Assembly: GCF_000524195.1 (NCBI RefSeq)
Contig: NW_020170381.1
Coordinates: forward strand, 575,650-639,649
Direction of reading: 5' to 3'
Source: Echinococcus granulosus
Lineage: Eukaryota > Platyhelminthes > Cestoda > Cyclophyllidea > Taeniidae
Length of the DNA stretch: 64,000 nucleotides
Numbering within the stretch: the first letter of the stretch is position 1; every line of letters begins with the position of its first letter. The position numbers were made by a program, and so were the translations under genes. The notes under the pieces were generated by a model that was not told the DNA's origin, made no database searches, and saw nothing but the letters and a program-made list of their open reading frames with translations. Positions 1 to 13,500 of the stretch are shown in pieces.

Positions 1-674
1 GTTGCACAAAGGAGGATAGCTGAGCTCGCCTCTCCCAACACCGTCAGTGAACTTCCTTACATTGATGCGCTCTCCTACTGCATGCCACCTTGATTCCGAT
101 CACCAATTACATCGAAACGCAATTGGAGATTGTAGGTCCAAGAAAACAGAAATCTAGATTCAACAGGAGACATAGGCAAAGAATTAGATGGCTGTGAATT
201 TCTATTCATAATGGCACAATTAGCGGGGAGTCATTCACTTTGGTCCTCAGCCACTAAATCCGGATTCGACAAGATGTTAACAATAAATACTAATAGAAAG
301 AAACTTCCTTTTAAAACCGATTCCTTTTATTATTTTTAAGTCTTTATTGAAACCTGTGTTTTTTAATTCCATGATACTTGACCCAGGTTTATGACTCTTC
401 GACAAAAGGCCAGTTTATCTTTTTGAGGATTGAGGATATTTTTGGATGGTTGCAACGGCTTTGGAATAAAGTCGGTTTACACTACACCTTGCTTATATTA
501 GAATAAACCACTAGTTAATAGTGAAAATTATTCTCTGCGCAAAATATCATAAAACTTAAAACCGAAAGATGAATTATTTTCATAATCTACTAGTCAAATG
601 TTAATCTCTTAATCATTTTTTAGTCTTTCAAGATGCAGAGAGGTTTGTAGGTTGATTTCCTCAGTTCTATTTTT
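1..674. other. AT-rich non-coding stretch
   Basis: No open frame with recognisable protein similarity, no tRNA-like fold and no clear simple repeat was seen. The stretch is strongly AT-rich and may be intergenic DNA or the intron of a minus-strand gene whose first exon could be the CpG-rich block just to the right. Confidence 0.4.
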
Positions 675-1000
675 TTAGAATGAAATGAAATCCTCCACCC
701 ATTCACCTCCATTGTCGCTGAGTAGATCCTCGGTTTTGGCCAAAACCATAATACGTGATCGTACCAGACCGAAGGAGAGTTTCGCTGTGAGTCGTGGAGC
801 CGTAAAGCCTGTGCAACAGAGCGGTGTCTTGCCAGCCTCGCGATCGCCCTCGTCGGTATCGATGCCGTCACACGAGGCGCGAGCATCGGCGCCGACGCAG
901 ACGGGAGAGTCACCCGCCCCACCGTGGGCCGCCGCGATGGCTGCCATCGCCGTCGTCCCACGCCCATTCGACAAACGCGACGCCATCTAATTACTTCCTG
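675..1000 (-). other. CpG-rich block, possible first coding exon
   Basis: Between about 781 and 1000 the sequence becomes very rich in CG dinucleotides, unlike its surroundings. On the minus strand an ATG at 986-984 opens a frame of about 100 codons. It is Ala/Gly-rich at first, then passes through the peptide LTAKLSFGLVRSRIMVLAK. A possible splice donor (GTGAAT, after codons LSDNG) lies near 704-709. The plus strand is also open here because few stop codons are possible in such composition, so the open frames alone prove little. It could be a first exon or a CpG-rich regulatory block. No family is recognised. Confidence 0.25.
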
Positions 1001-1885
1001 TACAAATCTCAGCTCGTCTCGTTTCGCACCCTTTCCATCTCGAGTACAACCTATGGCCGACTATAGCCTACTTACTTCCCTCTGCCATCCCTTCTCACTT
1101 TAAATGCAATGTGTGTGGATCCTAGCACGCTGGTGCTTCAGGGCTGCTGGAAGTTAGGGTTCTTGGGTTAACAACATCTTCAAATTTTGTGGATTTTGAT
1201 ACTAAACTTGGTAAGATTCCAATAGGAGCGATGTGTGTTTTACGATGCAATCATTAAAAAAACTCTCTGGAAAATTACTTAGAATCTCGTTGCACATTCT
1301 GCACATTTTTTCTTGAATTGGCTTCCATTTTGAAATTTCGCAGTCGTGATTTAACTTGCAGGCGAATGCGAGCATTAGAAGCGACTAATTTGCGCACGCG
1401 AAATAATTTAAACAAATGAATTGATCATTTGGGAATCATTTTGTGATTTAGAACATCATCGGACCTATCGTAAACAAATTATTGGACTGCCGTTTTCTCC
1501 ACTGGTAATTTATCTCAAACGCATTCACATAGGTGGTCTTCTCTTCATTAAGTCTATGGTTAACGTGGTGAAGCATAAAGTCCGTCAAGATCAGGCTGCT
1601 CTGCTGATGGACTGGATTACAATAACTTAAACTACAAACAAATGATGAAAGTATTTCATTATTTTGAACGATTAAACCCGGTGTAAGCATGTCGGTTAGA
1701 TTGCCCCCGACAGAGTTTTAATCTCAGCCCAGGAAGCATGTAAAAAGAAGTTCAAGGGAATTGGGATGATTTGTTGGAAATTTCTCGTGGATGCACTCTC
1801 ACACACGTATACGCACCAACGCCGTCTCGCACCACAAAATTTGCGTTTGGTTTGCCTCTGCCTAGCCCTCTTGACTCCTTCTTTG
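1001..1885. other. Non-coding interval
   Basis: Contains only short unsupported open frames. A weakly GC-richer patch near 1680-1740 has no recognised function. This is the 3' flank of the CNOT1-like gene. No AATAAA-type signal for that gene was obvious next to its stop codon. Confidence 0.35.
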
Positions 1886-2563
1886 TTATCTGATCCGTCT
1901 TAAGTAGAAGGCTGCAGTGATCTCGCTCATGTCGCGTTCCAGGTAGCTGAAGAGAAGTTCCACCTCGAACTGAATGGGGAGTTTGTCAGTGATGTTGTGC
2001 AGTTCCTTGGCCACCTCCAGAATCTCCCGCACCCACGGGTCTAGCTGTTGGAGGGAACCGCTGTGCTTGATGTTCTTTAGCAGCTCACAGATGAATGGAA
2101 CTATATAATCTAGAGATTCGGGTCGGTTCTTGTAGGCCACGTAGATAAGCGACTTGAGGTCAACTCCAAGCTTTATGCCTTTGGCTAATGTAAGGCGGCC
2201 AAGAAAAGCCCCAAAATTCTTCAGTGATCTCCCCTTGTTCGGATTTAGTTGGCCGGGTCGCAGCAGAAAGTCGATCTCTCGTGTAAGCAAATCAAGAATA
2301 AGCGGACGGAAATTATTCTGACGGTTTGTTGCAAGCAAAACGAATTCGGTATACATATCGACCAGGTTCGACTCGGTTGCAACTCTGCTTATGATGAATT
2401 CAGCCAACCAGCGATTGAAGTGTAGAGGCAGTTGGGACATGAGTTCATGTGTTTGGTTTTTCAGATTGCGTTCAGTGAGATTGTTCAGAATAAAGCAAAT
2501 TTTTTTCGATAGGCGCTCTGGCGGTTGTGGAATACTTCGGAAAGCCGCTCGGGAACTCATCAT
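1886..2563 (-). CDS. CNOT1: Stand-alone CNOT1-like MIF4G domain protein
   Basis: The 225-residue protein aligns from near its start to its end with the central MIF4G domain of CNOT1/NOT1, the CCR4-NOT scaffold segment that binds the CAF1/POP2 deadenylase. Family signatures are PPERLSKKICFILNNL near residue 13 (human has a very similar PP..I..KIAFIFNNL), RSLKNFGAFLGRLTLAKG near 110-128, DLKSLIYVAYK near 134, YIVPF near 152 and FEVELL near 204. Full CNOT1 is around 2000 residues or more; here there is only this one domain. The start is the first of two ATGs and follows an in-frame TGA. The stop TAA comes right at the domain end, with no usable GT donor before it, so the 3' end is genuine and this is not an internal exon. 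It may be a retrocopy or a domain-only paralogue acting on deadenylase recruitment (inference). A spliced 5' exon ending just before codon 1 is not excluded. Confidence 0.82.
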   Translation of the reverse strand: MMSSRAAFRSIPQPPERLSKKICFILNNLTERNLKNQTHELMSQLPLHFNRWLAEFIISRVATESNLVDMYTEFVLLATNRQNNFRPLILDLLTREIDFLLRPGQLNPNKGRSLKNFGAFLGRLTLAKGIKLGVDLKSLIYVAYKNRPESLDYIVPFICELLKNIKHSGSLQQLDPWVREILEVAKELHNITDKLPIQFEVELLFSYLERDMSEITAAFYLRRIR

Positions 2564-5500
2564 GTCCTCGCCTCACGATAGTAGTGTTTTTTTAACACGG
2601 CGGAACCGAGAGCACTCCGCTCCTGAAGACGACAAATTAAGCGCCCAACGAGAGATGTCTGTGACGATTTCGAACAAATCGATCGCATTGTTGGAGTGAC
2701 GCAGAAAAAATCGATCCAATTAATTGATCTGATTAGTTCTTTACGCGCGCGTCTCTGAGCGCCACCTGTGCGCTAAGAAAATTCGGCCACCATTGAGCGC
2801 TCGTTGTTTGGCTGCACTGCTCACGACTCGACCCGCCAAACCACGCTCAGTGAACCATTGTTCCCCCGGACAATGGAACTGGCAACGGATAATCCCTTCC
2901 CTATTATAAGCGGTTAAGTCTTGCAGTGGAGTTGTCATATGTCGTTTAATTTTTAATCAGAAGTTTAAATTGACCGTGTAAACTCGGTGGAGAATTCCCT
3001 TCCTTTCCCAAATTCAAATAAACAAACAACCTTTCATGCAAATAGGAAAAGTGGTGTGTTTTAGGTTGCTTACCCATCTAACGGAAATAGGTTCTGCTCA
3101 AGATTCCATGAAAAAGTGCAATCTTTTGAAAGAAGCCAACTAGATTTACCACTTGAGATGCAGTTATAGCTGTCTCAAAACATCTCCTTTTTGCTAACTT
3201 TTAACTCATAATGGAGAGAAACAAATAAAAATGTAAAAACACTGCATTTGCTACAATCTGTCTGCAGCGCAATCGGCGATCCGTACACCTGTCGTGGAAC
3301 CTGCGATAAAATAGTTACTAGTATCAAAAGAGTATGACAGATACGATTTATGCTAAAACTGGTTAGTTTGTTTGCACTATTTAAATGACTTTTAACCTAA
3401 TCAGACTACTTAACTTATTGCGTAGTTTTAAGCTGGGTGAGATGGTGAATTATGGACGAAATTGAAATATACGCTAGAGTTATATGGATCTATACTCTCA
3501 TCAAAATAATTTGATAATTCCATGTTGACTAGCTTTCAGCAATACGGGCTTTGAAGAAGCCCTGAAACATGGCTCTCTGTGATTATGGTGCATCAAAATC
3601 CAAGAAATTGAAAATTGTACTAATATAAGCCACTGCCGATTTTCGACGCCAATGAATAAAATGTACGCCAGCGATTTTCTAAGATCTTTTTCAACTATAC
3701 CGTACCTTTCGAGTTGTCACATTAAATTAATTAAGACGGATACCACTCTAGGGGTTTTTGCAGCACTTTTAAACTGGATAGGCGAGGGTTGTGTTTAAAT
3801 CTATATGTTATTATACAGATGGGATTAGGGTAGCTAAGGTAATCATCTGCAGCCCACTTTATGGAAAAGAGTACCAACGACCATTGAGCTAAAAAAAGAA
3901 ATTGTAAAGTGAAACCCAAATCTTTATTCCTGTACATCATGGTGAATTTAATTGTGCATAAATGCATTTAAAAATTTTCCCGGTGGACCCAAATCGGTAA
4001 ATGTAGCAGCATCACTGGAAGCCTATTTCATTAATAAAGTTCCAAAAGAAGTTTGAACTTTCAGAATGGCCGAATGAATGAAGAGGAAGAAGTGAAATAA
4101 GATCATAATGTGTAACCATATCAGAGTCTGCACTCTTGACACATATCTACGCAAGATTTTTTCACTGCACAAAAATCCTTCTATTACTGGGATAAGGACC
4201 CATCACGTACTTTAAGAACAGGAATCCTTTGTACAAACAACAAATCGTTTGGTAAATGCGCTTACTCGCGGAACCATTAATTGTTCAGCTGAGCAACTCC
4301 ACCTTTTGTGCTAACCCTCCCCTCCTAATGACCACATTTCTGCCTTCCCCCTAGAGGTATTATCTGCCTCAGACAGTTCATTTGAGAGCTGCATTGTGAT
4401 CTTGGCTTAAGTCATTTACTATTCGTAAAGTAATTAACTTAGTCTTGTTTATTTTAACGATTTCAATGAACTTCCTTCACATCGGAAGTCACCTAAGCAC
4501 CGTGCTTGGAGCACTGCAAAGTAAATCCTGGAACCGGAGTGTGGGTGATCTAGGGCACTACACAGATTGAATTTCGGGTATAATTGCTGTTATCCAATAG
4601 CTGGTAGTCTATACAATTTAACACTGATAACTTTTATGGATGAAAAATGAATATGAAAACGCATCGTTGGCAATGACCATCCAAAAATGATTCAACAGGT
4701 CCACCTTGCTTTGGAGACTGCAGATTATTCCCATGTGCCAGTTTCCATAGTAGAACCCAAATAACTAGTATCTGTAATTAAATCAGACCCGAGAAGTAAG
4801 CGCGAACTAAGCATTCACAAAAGTATGAATATGTGCGCAAGAATCAGACCAAGAAAAAGTAATTCGTTTACATCTGGACCTGAAAATACTTAATAGAAGC
4901 AGTCACAATTATGAAAAATTTTTACTACTTCTTTTGGACTGCAGAACTGTGGCGCAAGTCACTTTTATTTTTAGTTCATTAAAGAAGTCACGGATTTTAA
5001 TAGAAAAATAATGAGAAAACACCATGTGCAATATCAACTGACTTTGACCAAATTCATAGGTTATGTTGGAACCATAATTATACAAATGTTATTTCACAAT
5101 AAATAAACAACTGTGTAAATAGGCAGTGGCCATTTCTCATAGAGTTGGTTAACTAGTTAGCAACTTTAAACTTTTTGTCGATATTATGCTTAGGTTTAAT
5201 CAAATATGGTAGAAAACGAATTAAAACAAATTTCACTGGGGAAAATTACACTTATAACCAATTGATTACATGCGTAATCTATTCATCTTGTGATCATTAT
5301 ACAAAAACCCCATACTTGACGAATCCAGCTTTTCATTTATGCGTTGTCGCATATTGTCATACTAAATTTTTCAGATTTATCATAGGTTCAAAGATGCCAA
5401 AATCATGCATATCAATCAATGGCTCGTTTAAACAAGTTTTTTTTGTGTACCTTCATCATCAATCGATCACCTGTTGAAAAAATAAAACGCGGAATCGAAT

Positions 5501-7462
5501 GCAGAGTTCAAAAGTAAAAGTGCGTAAATGCTTAGATTTGGTTGCGGTGGCCTGTGTGCATCTCAACGGAATCTAGGTGGTACCTGTTTATTTGGGAATA
5601 TAAAACAGCCGTAAGCATTATGATAATTAGGCTGTATTTGTAATTACATTACGAGTTAACGCGCCACCCAAATCTGTTCCAGAAAACTTCAGCTGCGATT
5701 TTGTCAGGGGTGAGGTAAAGTGGTTTGAGCCCAAATATGACAAGACCCGAAAATTATTAAATCTTTTGGTCTAATATATCATTTCCCGAATAATTAGTTG
5801 ATGGAAAAGTAAGAGTATGAGCTCTCTCAAATTCAAAAGGTGTCTTTTTTTTGAAAAAAGTCAAGCAACTGATCGGCAAAATTAATAAAGGGTTGGCTCA
5901 CGTAAAGTAATTTATTAAATCTATTCCATTAGTCTAACTATAAATATAGGGTGAACCATCCTCTCTCTTGTGTAATACACCTCTTCCTCCAACTGCGATT
6001 AATACGAAGAACTGCGACTCATTGCTCGCCTAATTCAATCTACCTTAACCCTATTAGTACACGTATCGGGAAGAATGATCCCCCAGTAGAACCGGAATAG
6101 CAGTCGTTTCAGAACTCGTATTGAGAATTATTACCGGTGAGCCTCAAGAATATACCAATGCGCATTCTGCCTACCATCATGAGGTAGGGCTAATTGCAAA
6201 ACATGACAGTATTTTGCATGCCAAAGATGTAACAACATAGCACTTTTTTGAGCTAATTGTATAAAATCTGGCGCTAGGTAGCGAATTAGCCACCAGATTT
6301 AGTTTGCGATTTTTTTAATGCATCTGTAGTGTCGACTTGAAGCAGTTTAATGCTTTAACAATTTATTTGGGGTAGAATATAGGCTTACTTACAAATATAA
6401 TAGTTGCAAAATAAAGGGATGTAAATAAAATCAGAAATTTTTTTTAACGACTTCAATCCTGATTTTCCTATCATTTTCTCTAGCTCCACAGCAACTGTTA
6501 TTGTTGTGAGAGCCAGAATTCGTTGCTTGGGTAAATATATGGCATACATTACCCCAGGGGTAAATGAAATGTGTATCTTTAAATTGGTAATTTTAATCAA
6601 ATAATAATTTATAAGTTAAAGGGCATGCAAATTGTTGAAGTAAACTGTTGACAGCTTACAAAATATTGAGCTTCATTTGATAAAATCCCTTTATTTTATG
6701 ACTCCTCACCCATATGCGCAATAATTTGGTATATAACTTAGTTGAATAAGACAGAGAGAGAATGCAACATGCAGAAAATACAATGAGAAGATGGGTATTT
6801 GTGAAGTATCTGAGGTTTCTGTGTGTAAGAAGACAAAATTAAGGGAAAGGAAGGAACTGAGTATCAAAGGATTGGGGTGTTTGAAACCCCTCTCAGTTAG
6901 ATAACTTGTGTGGGTCGGAGGAGAGGAAAGAAAACAAATGCAATAAATAAGTTAGAAGGGACCAGAAAGGAGGGAGGTGACATGCAGAAGGTCAGAGTTC
7001 CAGTAATTTTGGGGAACACTCTCCATGACAGCGAAAGCAAGCACAGGCCTCTCTCTGGATGTACCTATACAGATTCACACACTACCTCAGCAGACTAGAT
7101 GGTGGCGAACGCGAAATTGTCGCGACTTTTCAAAACTGGAGGTGAAGCGAGGTTGTGTTCGTGTGTGTATGCGTGTTAGATGTATTAACGTTCCTTGATA
7201 ACATGCAACTCCGAAAGCCATATTAGTAGGGTCATTAGCACGTCACGAAAAGCAATGAGGTGGTTGTCCTTTTACGAAACGGAGATTTGTGCTTGGCGGC
7301 TACTGGTGGGAATAAAAGTGGTTTTTGCTTTTACTACTGTTGTTGATTTGGGTACGTTTGAGTGACTCTGGAGGAGTTGACAATGCTGATTCGCTCCATC
7401 AGTGCCCCTGTCGGCGTTATCTGCAGACCCTTCCAGGGTGGGAGGAGGGGTGGGGAGCGAAT
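2564..7462. other. Gene-poor interval
   Basis: About 4.9 kb with no recognisable coding exon. Short open frames on both strands show no conserved motifs and AT-driven composition. No tRNA, array or mobile-element ORF was seen. Confidence 0.4.
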
Positions 7463-7567
7463 TTATCCCTGCTGAGATCGTGCTAACTCGGCCATTCCGG
7501 ACACTGGGCCCAAGTGGTGCGGGGGAATTCGATCAGGCACGCAGTAGTCCAGAGACTGACACCAGTC
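7463..7567 (-). CDS. Candidate terminal exon of an unidentified gene
   Basis: On the minus strand an excellent acceptor (a long pyrimidine run, then gctgttgcag) directly precedes a 34-codon frame ending in TAA. It starts DWCQSLDYCVPDRIPPHH and finishes MAELARSQQG. The exon would begin in phase 0. The local sequence is richer in GC than its surroundings, as the other coding exons in the window are. The peptide is not recognised. It could belong to an unidentified minus-strand gene between here and Yorkie. A direct join to the last visible Yorkie exon (which ends in phase 1) would give only a short out-of-frame tail, so that link is not supported. Confidence 0.25.
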   Translation of the reverse strand, partial: DWCQSLDYCVPDRIPPHHLGPVSGMAELARSQQG

Positions 7568-10500
7568 CTGCAACAGCACAAAAAAGGCATGATTAATCAG
7601 CCGGCGCGAGTCTCCTTGATAGGATTATTTATGCTTTTGCAAGTGAATTTCAACATGTAACCCGACAAATGTTACTTGAGAGTAATTTTTCTTATTGATG
7701 TTGCCGAATAGTAATATTAAAGCCAAATAAATGATATTTGGACTGTAACTAAATGTATAATTAGTGTTCCAGAAAACACAACAAATTCATAAAACCAAAA
7801 TTTAAAAACCTTTTTATTGATGCTTTCACATCATAGCTTCATGCAGAAGTCAGTAATTGGAAAATTCAAACTGAAATCGAACCATAAAAAAGCAGATCTT
7901 CGTTAAGTCGACTCAAACTTCTAGGGCTGTGAGAGAATGCCTTAATAATATATTTATTGAAGTAGTGAATACAAGCAACTTTAAGCTCTTTTAACTACAA
8001 GGAAATCAAAACGTAACAGTTTATATTTGGGTGAAAATATGCATGTGTTTATATAGGCTATTCTGCTTGTTTTAGAAGCAAATGTTCATTTGCATAATTT
8101 GTTATAATCGTCAGCATATCCCCTGCTTACCGATATGAACTTAATGGGCATTTTAATAACTGGGTATGAATAGAGCAGCAGGTGGTTTGGGTCAAATGTG
8201 CCTCAACTGAAGTAGTATTTCTCTTCAATGTCAGAGGACTTCACTTAGGAGCAAACTAATATTTAAGCCTTCCACGAAAACATATTGTCTTCTGTTCATG
8301 ATTGGAAAAACAGAAGGATGAAAGAAGAGTCTGAAGATATTTGGGCAAAGAACTCATAAATGCGCGAAGAAAGTGCGGAATCAGTGGGAGAAATCTAAGT
8401 GGCAGTGATGCGTGTGGTGGCGACATATCGTCTCCTCCTCCTTTGACTCTATCATGGGCTGCCTTGTGTGAAAAACAGTTGCTGCCTTCTGTCCAAAATC
8501 AGCCTACCCACCAACGCACTCCGCGCACAGCACTTGAGGGAAGAAGCAAATCTGGTGCCTGACCTTGGGACGCCCAATCAGTGGGCGTGCGCGTGTTCCA
8601 AATTAAGACGTAGAAGTCGTGCGTCCAGATCGATGGGCGTAAACAAATGCACACAAGGACGGGCGAACAAATTGCAGCACTGCCGACACTGCCTCCATTG
8701 CGTATGCGCCGCGACCCTTGTTGGCCAGTCAAATCATCTATGGGGGCTGGGGGGGACTACAGCTCCACTCTTCCGTCACACGGTAGGAGCATGTCCTCAT
8801 GACCACAAGGTGAAACGGTTAGGTTGCTTTGGGAGCATTTTGGAGTGTTTAGAGTCCTTGTGTTTTGCACGAATTATCACCCATTCGTAAATCAAGACGT
8901 TTCAATCAGCCAAGAAACTTTTATTACGAGTAAAACAAAAGGACTCAGGTTGTGCTTCGAATTATCGACAAATTCTCTGGGTAAAACTTAAAATGATTCA
9001 AAAACGATTGAGGTTTCAGAAACATACCGCGGAGTACGAAAGGAAATCAGGCCCCATTTCACAATTGTCCATGCCTAAAACAATAATTTAAACAATGAAG
9101 TAAGGTATACGATTTGTGATTAACACTCTCGATCTAAATGTATGCGACCTATTCATGCCACCACACCGTATTTAATCATCAACAGCAAAAAAACAGTTGT
9201 CTATAGACGTTTTATGACACCATGCAAAGCCCAACCAAGCTACTCACATTTACCGCACAATAAGAAATTACACAAAAACGCCAACCGCAGACATTACAGG
9301 GCTGTATGTAAACTGTTTTGGCCAACTTATCCACCACATTACATATCTCTCAAAAATGTAGAGTCTGTATCAAATTGGATTAGCAGTACGTAGCACTGAA
9401 ACACTTTCTTGAGGCCAAATTCAGTTGCAGCGCTAACAAAGTTAATTGTTAGGATGACCTTGCAATACTAGGATGGCGCTGTGCTTATTTATAATCCGAG
9501 TGTCGTTTAGCGCGGCACCACAAGTGTTGTCGCTGTCCTCCCAAACCTTATAAATCGTCTTTTATGGGGGTCATCCAGTGGGCGATTGCACCCCTAGCCT
9601 GTTAGTGCCGTGCCAACCAAGCACATCACCCATCATGGGCGAATCGACCAATTCCAAACAGACGAACTTAGACGATGGAAATGCCCCTTTTGATGCTGCA
9701 TATGTAAACTACAATAGCATTTTTTGTTAAAGATTTGGGAGTCATTTCAATGATTACACCCAGATGTCCCAACAAACATCCATTTTAACGCCGAAAATGG
9801 TAAAATATCCAATTCCCATGCAACTAATAAGACGTTTTAATTTTTAATGGAAAAACATGCAGCACAAAGGTGTAGGATCAAAAATTTTTGCTGCTCTTAG
9901 TGTTGAGAATATCTTTGCAGCACTTCAAGATGGCATCAGTAGCATTAGTGGAAACAAAGTAGTAAGCAAAATAAAGCAGATGCCCCTACACTCTAAAACG
10001 GCATGCTTTACATTCTACTTCATCTATTTGTTCCTAAAGAAATGAACACATTTTAATGAACCTCCGATTTTCAGATGAATTTATCCGGAGGCCTGTGTCG
10101 GACCACCTTCGGAGCTAAGCATGTCTAAGAACTTTTCAAGAATTTGAGTCGCCAAACAAAGCTTAGAATTGAGCATTGGAGACGTATCTCCTCTAACACC
10201 CTGTTATTCCCATGTCATCACTTCAGTTTCCTGTTTACATGTGCAAGCTCAGTTGATACAGTTCTATAAGTGTGTTGCTCTTAATATGGAAAAGTTTAAT
10301 TAAGCAAGAACCGATGTTAAGGTTGAGCTCTTTATATCGTCACGCTTCAAGAAACGCAACTATTGTGTGTGATCCGCTTGGGGGACCCAAGCGCTGTTTC
10401 AATTGACCAAAAATGACAGATATGAAATTGGGATTCCATAAAAAATACTGACCTGAAACCATATTGATGTGTAGTCCTTTTTAAATTCATCACGATAGGT

Positions 10501-13500
10501 TGCAGGGGTAGAATGTTGCTAATAAGTGTCGAATCTAGCAACCACAGTCATTCGAATGCACTTTTTATCAATGAACCATCTCAAATTTTGTGCCAAGGGT
10601 CTGTAAAACCTCTTAGAAATATTAGTGATTTTACCATAAGTGATGGGATAATCTTAAGATGATTAGTTCGAATCGGCTGTTCTGAGCTGGGGAATGATAA
10701 GGGCGATATCTGCGCCCATTTGAACCATGTAACTAAATTAAGCTATTTTGAGGGAGCTAATAATGCTGCACTTGCATACTGCTGCTGAGATGCTGATCGC
10801 AAATATTGACCCCTCTCTTTGCCTTCTTCCCGCCTACTCACTTATGCTTTCCTTTTCTTCCTCTCCACTTCTGCCCTTCTTTTAGCTTGCCTCCCTCTCC
10901 TCTTGACTATGAAAGTGTGGTATCTTTGGTCGAGCTTCATGCGTGCGCAGGGAAAGGGAACAGGAAGGTGCAGGAAAGGCGAACGCCTGGGTGCACGTGA
11001 AGGCACATACGCGCATGCAAGCGACCGTTCTGCGGAATCGCCGCATCAAACGATGGGAAACCACCCCACCGGAAGGCGTTTCAAACACTGGCGTGCCAAG
11101 TTGTGCACAAGCTTATCCCTTATGATTGATGTTAATTAATTTTTAAATTCACTAAAGGATTGCATTAGTCAATTTGAGTTTGATAGTTTTGGCGAAGAAT
11201 AAGCATTTCGCATTTGGATGGCTACCGCGTATGTTCGCTTTCGATCGGAAATTGAACAGGTGATTACTATGAATTTAGATGGAGTCATTTTATATAAAAT
11301 TCCAAAATGCCAGTTTCGTCATCTCTGTAGTTTTTTTACACTTTACCACCCATTGATGGTGTAGATTTATGCCTACAATTTGCGTTACTAACTATTTACG
11401 TCCAGATTTTAATAGGGTTTGTGCTGTGGTAAAACTGACCATAGCCCGGGTGCTAAGAAACCGTCTTGATTAGTGAAAAATGTAGTTAACAGTGACTTCT
11501 GTGTCCCTTCCATCGTGAAATGAAAATGACGTATTCGTGAAGAAATTCGCGTAGAATATGAATACGGCATGTGGAATAAATGCACACAATTGCACTTAGT
11601 AGTATTAATGGTTAGAAGTGAGGGCGAGCCAAATATTCCTTAAGGAGTACTGAAGAATCCACTTTTGAGACATCTTTCATCAAGATATTTCATTACTTTG
11701 TCTCACTTCAGTACAACAGGGTCAAAAGCAAACTTTCAAATCCACGTGGGTAATATCAAAACACTCCTTTAAAAGTGTCAAAAGCTTGCGCTACAGTATT
11801 TTTGCACATTTACGTCATGTCGACTTGAAACTTCCCATTGACATACCTGACATAAACTTTCCAATTGCAAAGTAAAGCAGATTCTTTTCGAAAATATTTT
11901 TAAACATATATCATCAGTCTATGACCAAAATAACCCATTTTTCTATTTAAATTTCCCATAATAAATTATTAAAACAGCTCAATGTGACATTTTTGAAATA
12001 TTATTCGTGAACACATTTTTTAGTATAAACCCCACACACTCACAAATATGAATTATTTTGTGAGAAAACAAAGTGTTTACGAAAATGTATTTCAGAACGA
12101 TCTTAATCAGCTTCTCTTGACTGGTTATGGATTAGCACAAGGCTAAAAAGGCTAAACCTTATGAAGGGCCTCGGGAGTCTGATGTTCTTCGAGTTGGTTG
12201 AGAGCTCTGTAGTCGATTGCGTTGGCTCCTTCATCTAATTTACTACTCACACACACACACACACACACACCCTAATTGGTATTGACTTGAGCCCCGACGC
12301 TAAACCCTGGCTTAGCAGCAGTCACCTCTACCACCTCAGCGATCCGAATTCGGCACATCTCATTCAAACAATAACGGTTTATTTACGATCAAATGCTCAA
12401 CGACAATATTGAACCAATGTCTGCAGGTAATGCTTTATATATGCATTGGGATTATAACCCGTCCGGTCCCGCCACGTCGAAAATAATAACGATAAATAAA
12501 ATTTAGGTAAGTGTTTCAGAAATAAACACCATTTAAAAATATTGCTCATGTGTGGGGAAGCATTTTCGCCGTAAGGAAAGGAAGCCGACATCATGCATAA
12601 AATCGAGGTCACCAGCCAACAAGAAATCAATAAATTGGAAACAGAATACACCTAGGAAGTTGAAATAGTACATTGCCGATTTCACCTCCAAGAGTCTGCA
12701 ATTGTTCTCTTCGTTGATTACCCAAAAATGTTTGATTAGTGTTTCAGGTCACTAATATGAAGACCCAACCAATTAAGCGTGATTTGAATAAAAACTGTCT
12801 TGGCCCCGCTTACACATTAACACAAGTCTCATAACGTCTAGCGAATAAATAGCGTTCATTTTATACGATAAATCTAATAGAAAATTGAAATCACTTAAAA
12901 TACTGCTGTACTTGAAATGTATCGGGTGTCAAACAGAATAATTGCTGCGTAAAGGGTTTTTCTCCCCATTCACAGGTTTATTTACATTCATCTAGACATA
13001 ATTTCCATTAATTAGTCATTTGAAAACACCTATATTCCGTTCGTAAGTTGATTAGACTTTCCTGAGTATTTACTTTGATGTCGATGAATACTTAAGCTTC
13101 CAAGATGAACTTTATTTGAGTATCTTGATAAAAAGTAACCCAATTCCGACTTACTTCCTAAATTTGCGGTGGAAAATGGTTGTGTGAAACTCCTGAGATG
13201 TTAAAAAATAATTTCAAGAAGATAGTGAATAAATGAGTAAACAAAACCTTCTTACATTTGATTTTAAAAAAAATTCACAGACCAAAAATGCTTTGTATTT
13301 GTCCGCTACTAATACAATTCTGGCCGATATATTGTTTAGTAAAATAAGCTCTCGAAACACGTGTATTTTTCGGTATGTAAACAAGAGCAGTCAGTTCTCT
13401 AACGCATCGCAGCATTGGGTGTTTATTTGGTCATGCGTTGTCATCCCGAAAGCTGCTAGGTGTCCCTTTTGTTATATCTCAATGGCTTAGCTGCAAATCA

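Noticed and set aside
8468..8890. A 140-codon plus-strand frame rich in Cys and His
   Set aside because: Cys and His spacing does not form zinc fingers, composition changes along the frame, and no splice or start context supports it.
12285..12360. tRNA-like stretch on the minus strand
   Set aside because: GAGGTGGTAGAGG recalls an A-box, but no full cloverleaf or acceptor stem could be drawn. It is more likely a degenerate repeat.
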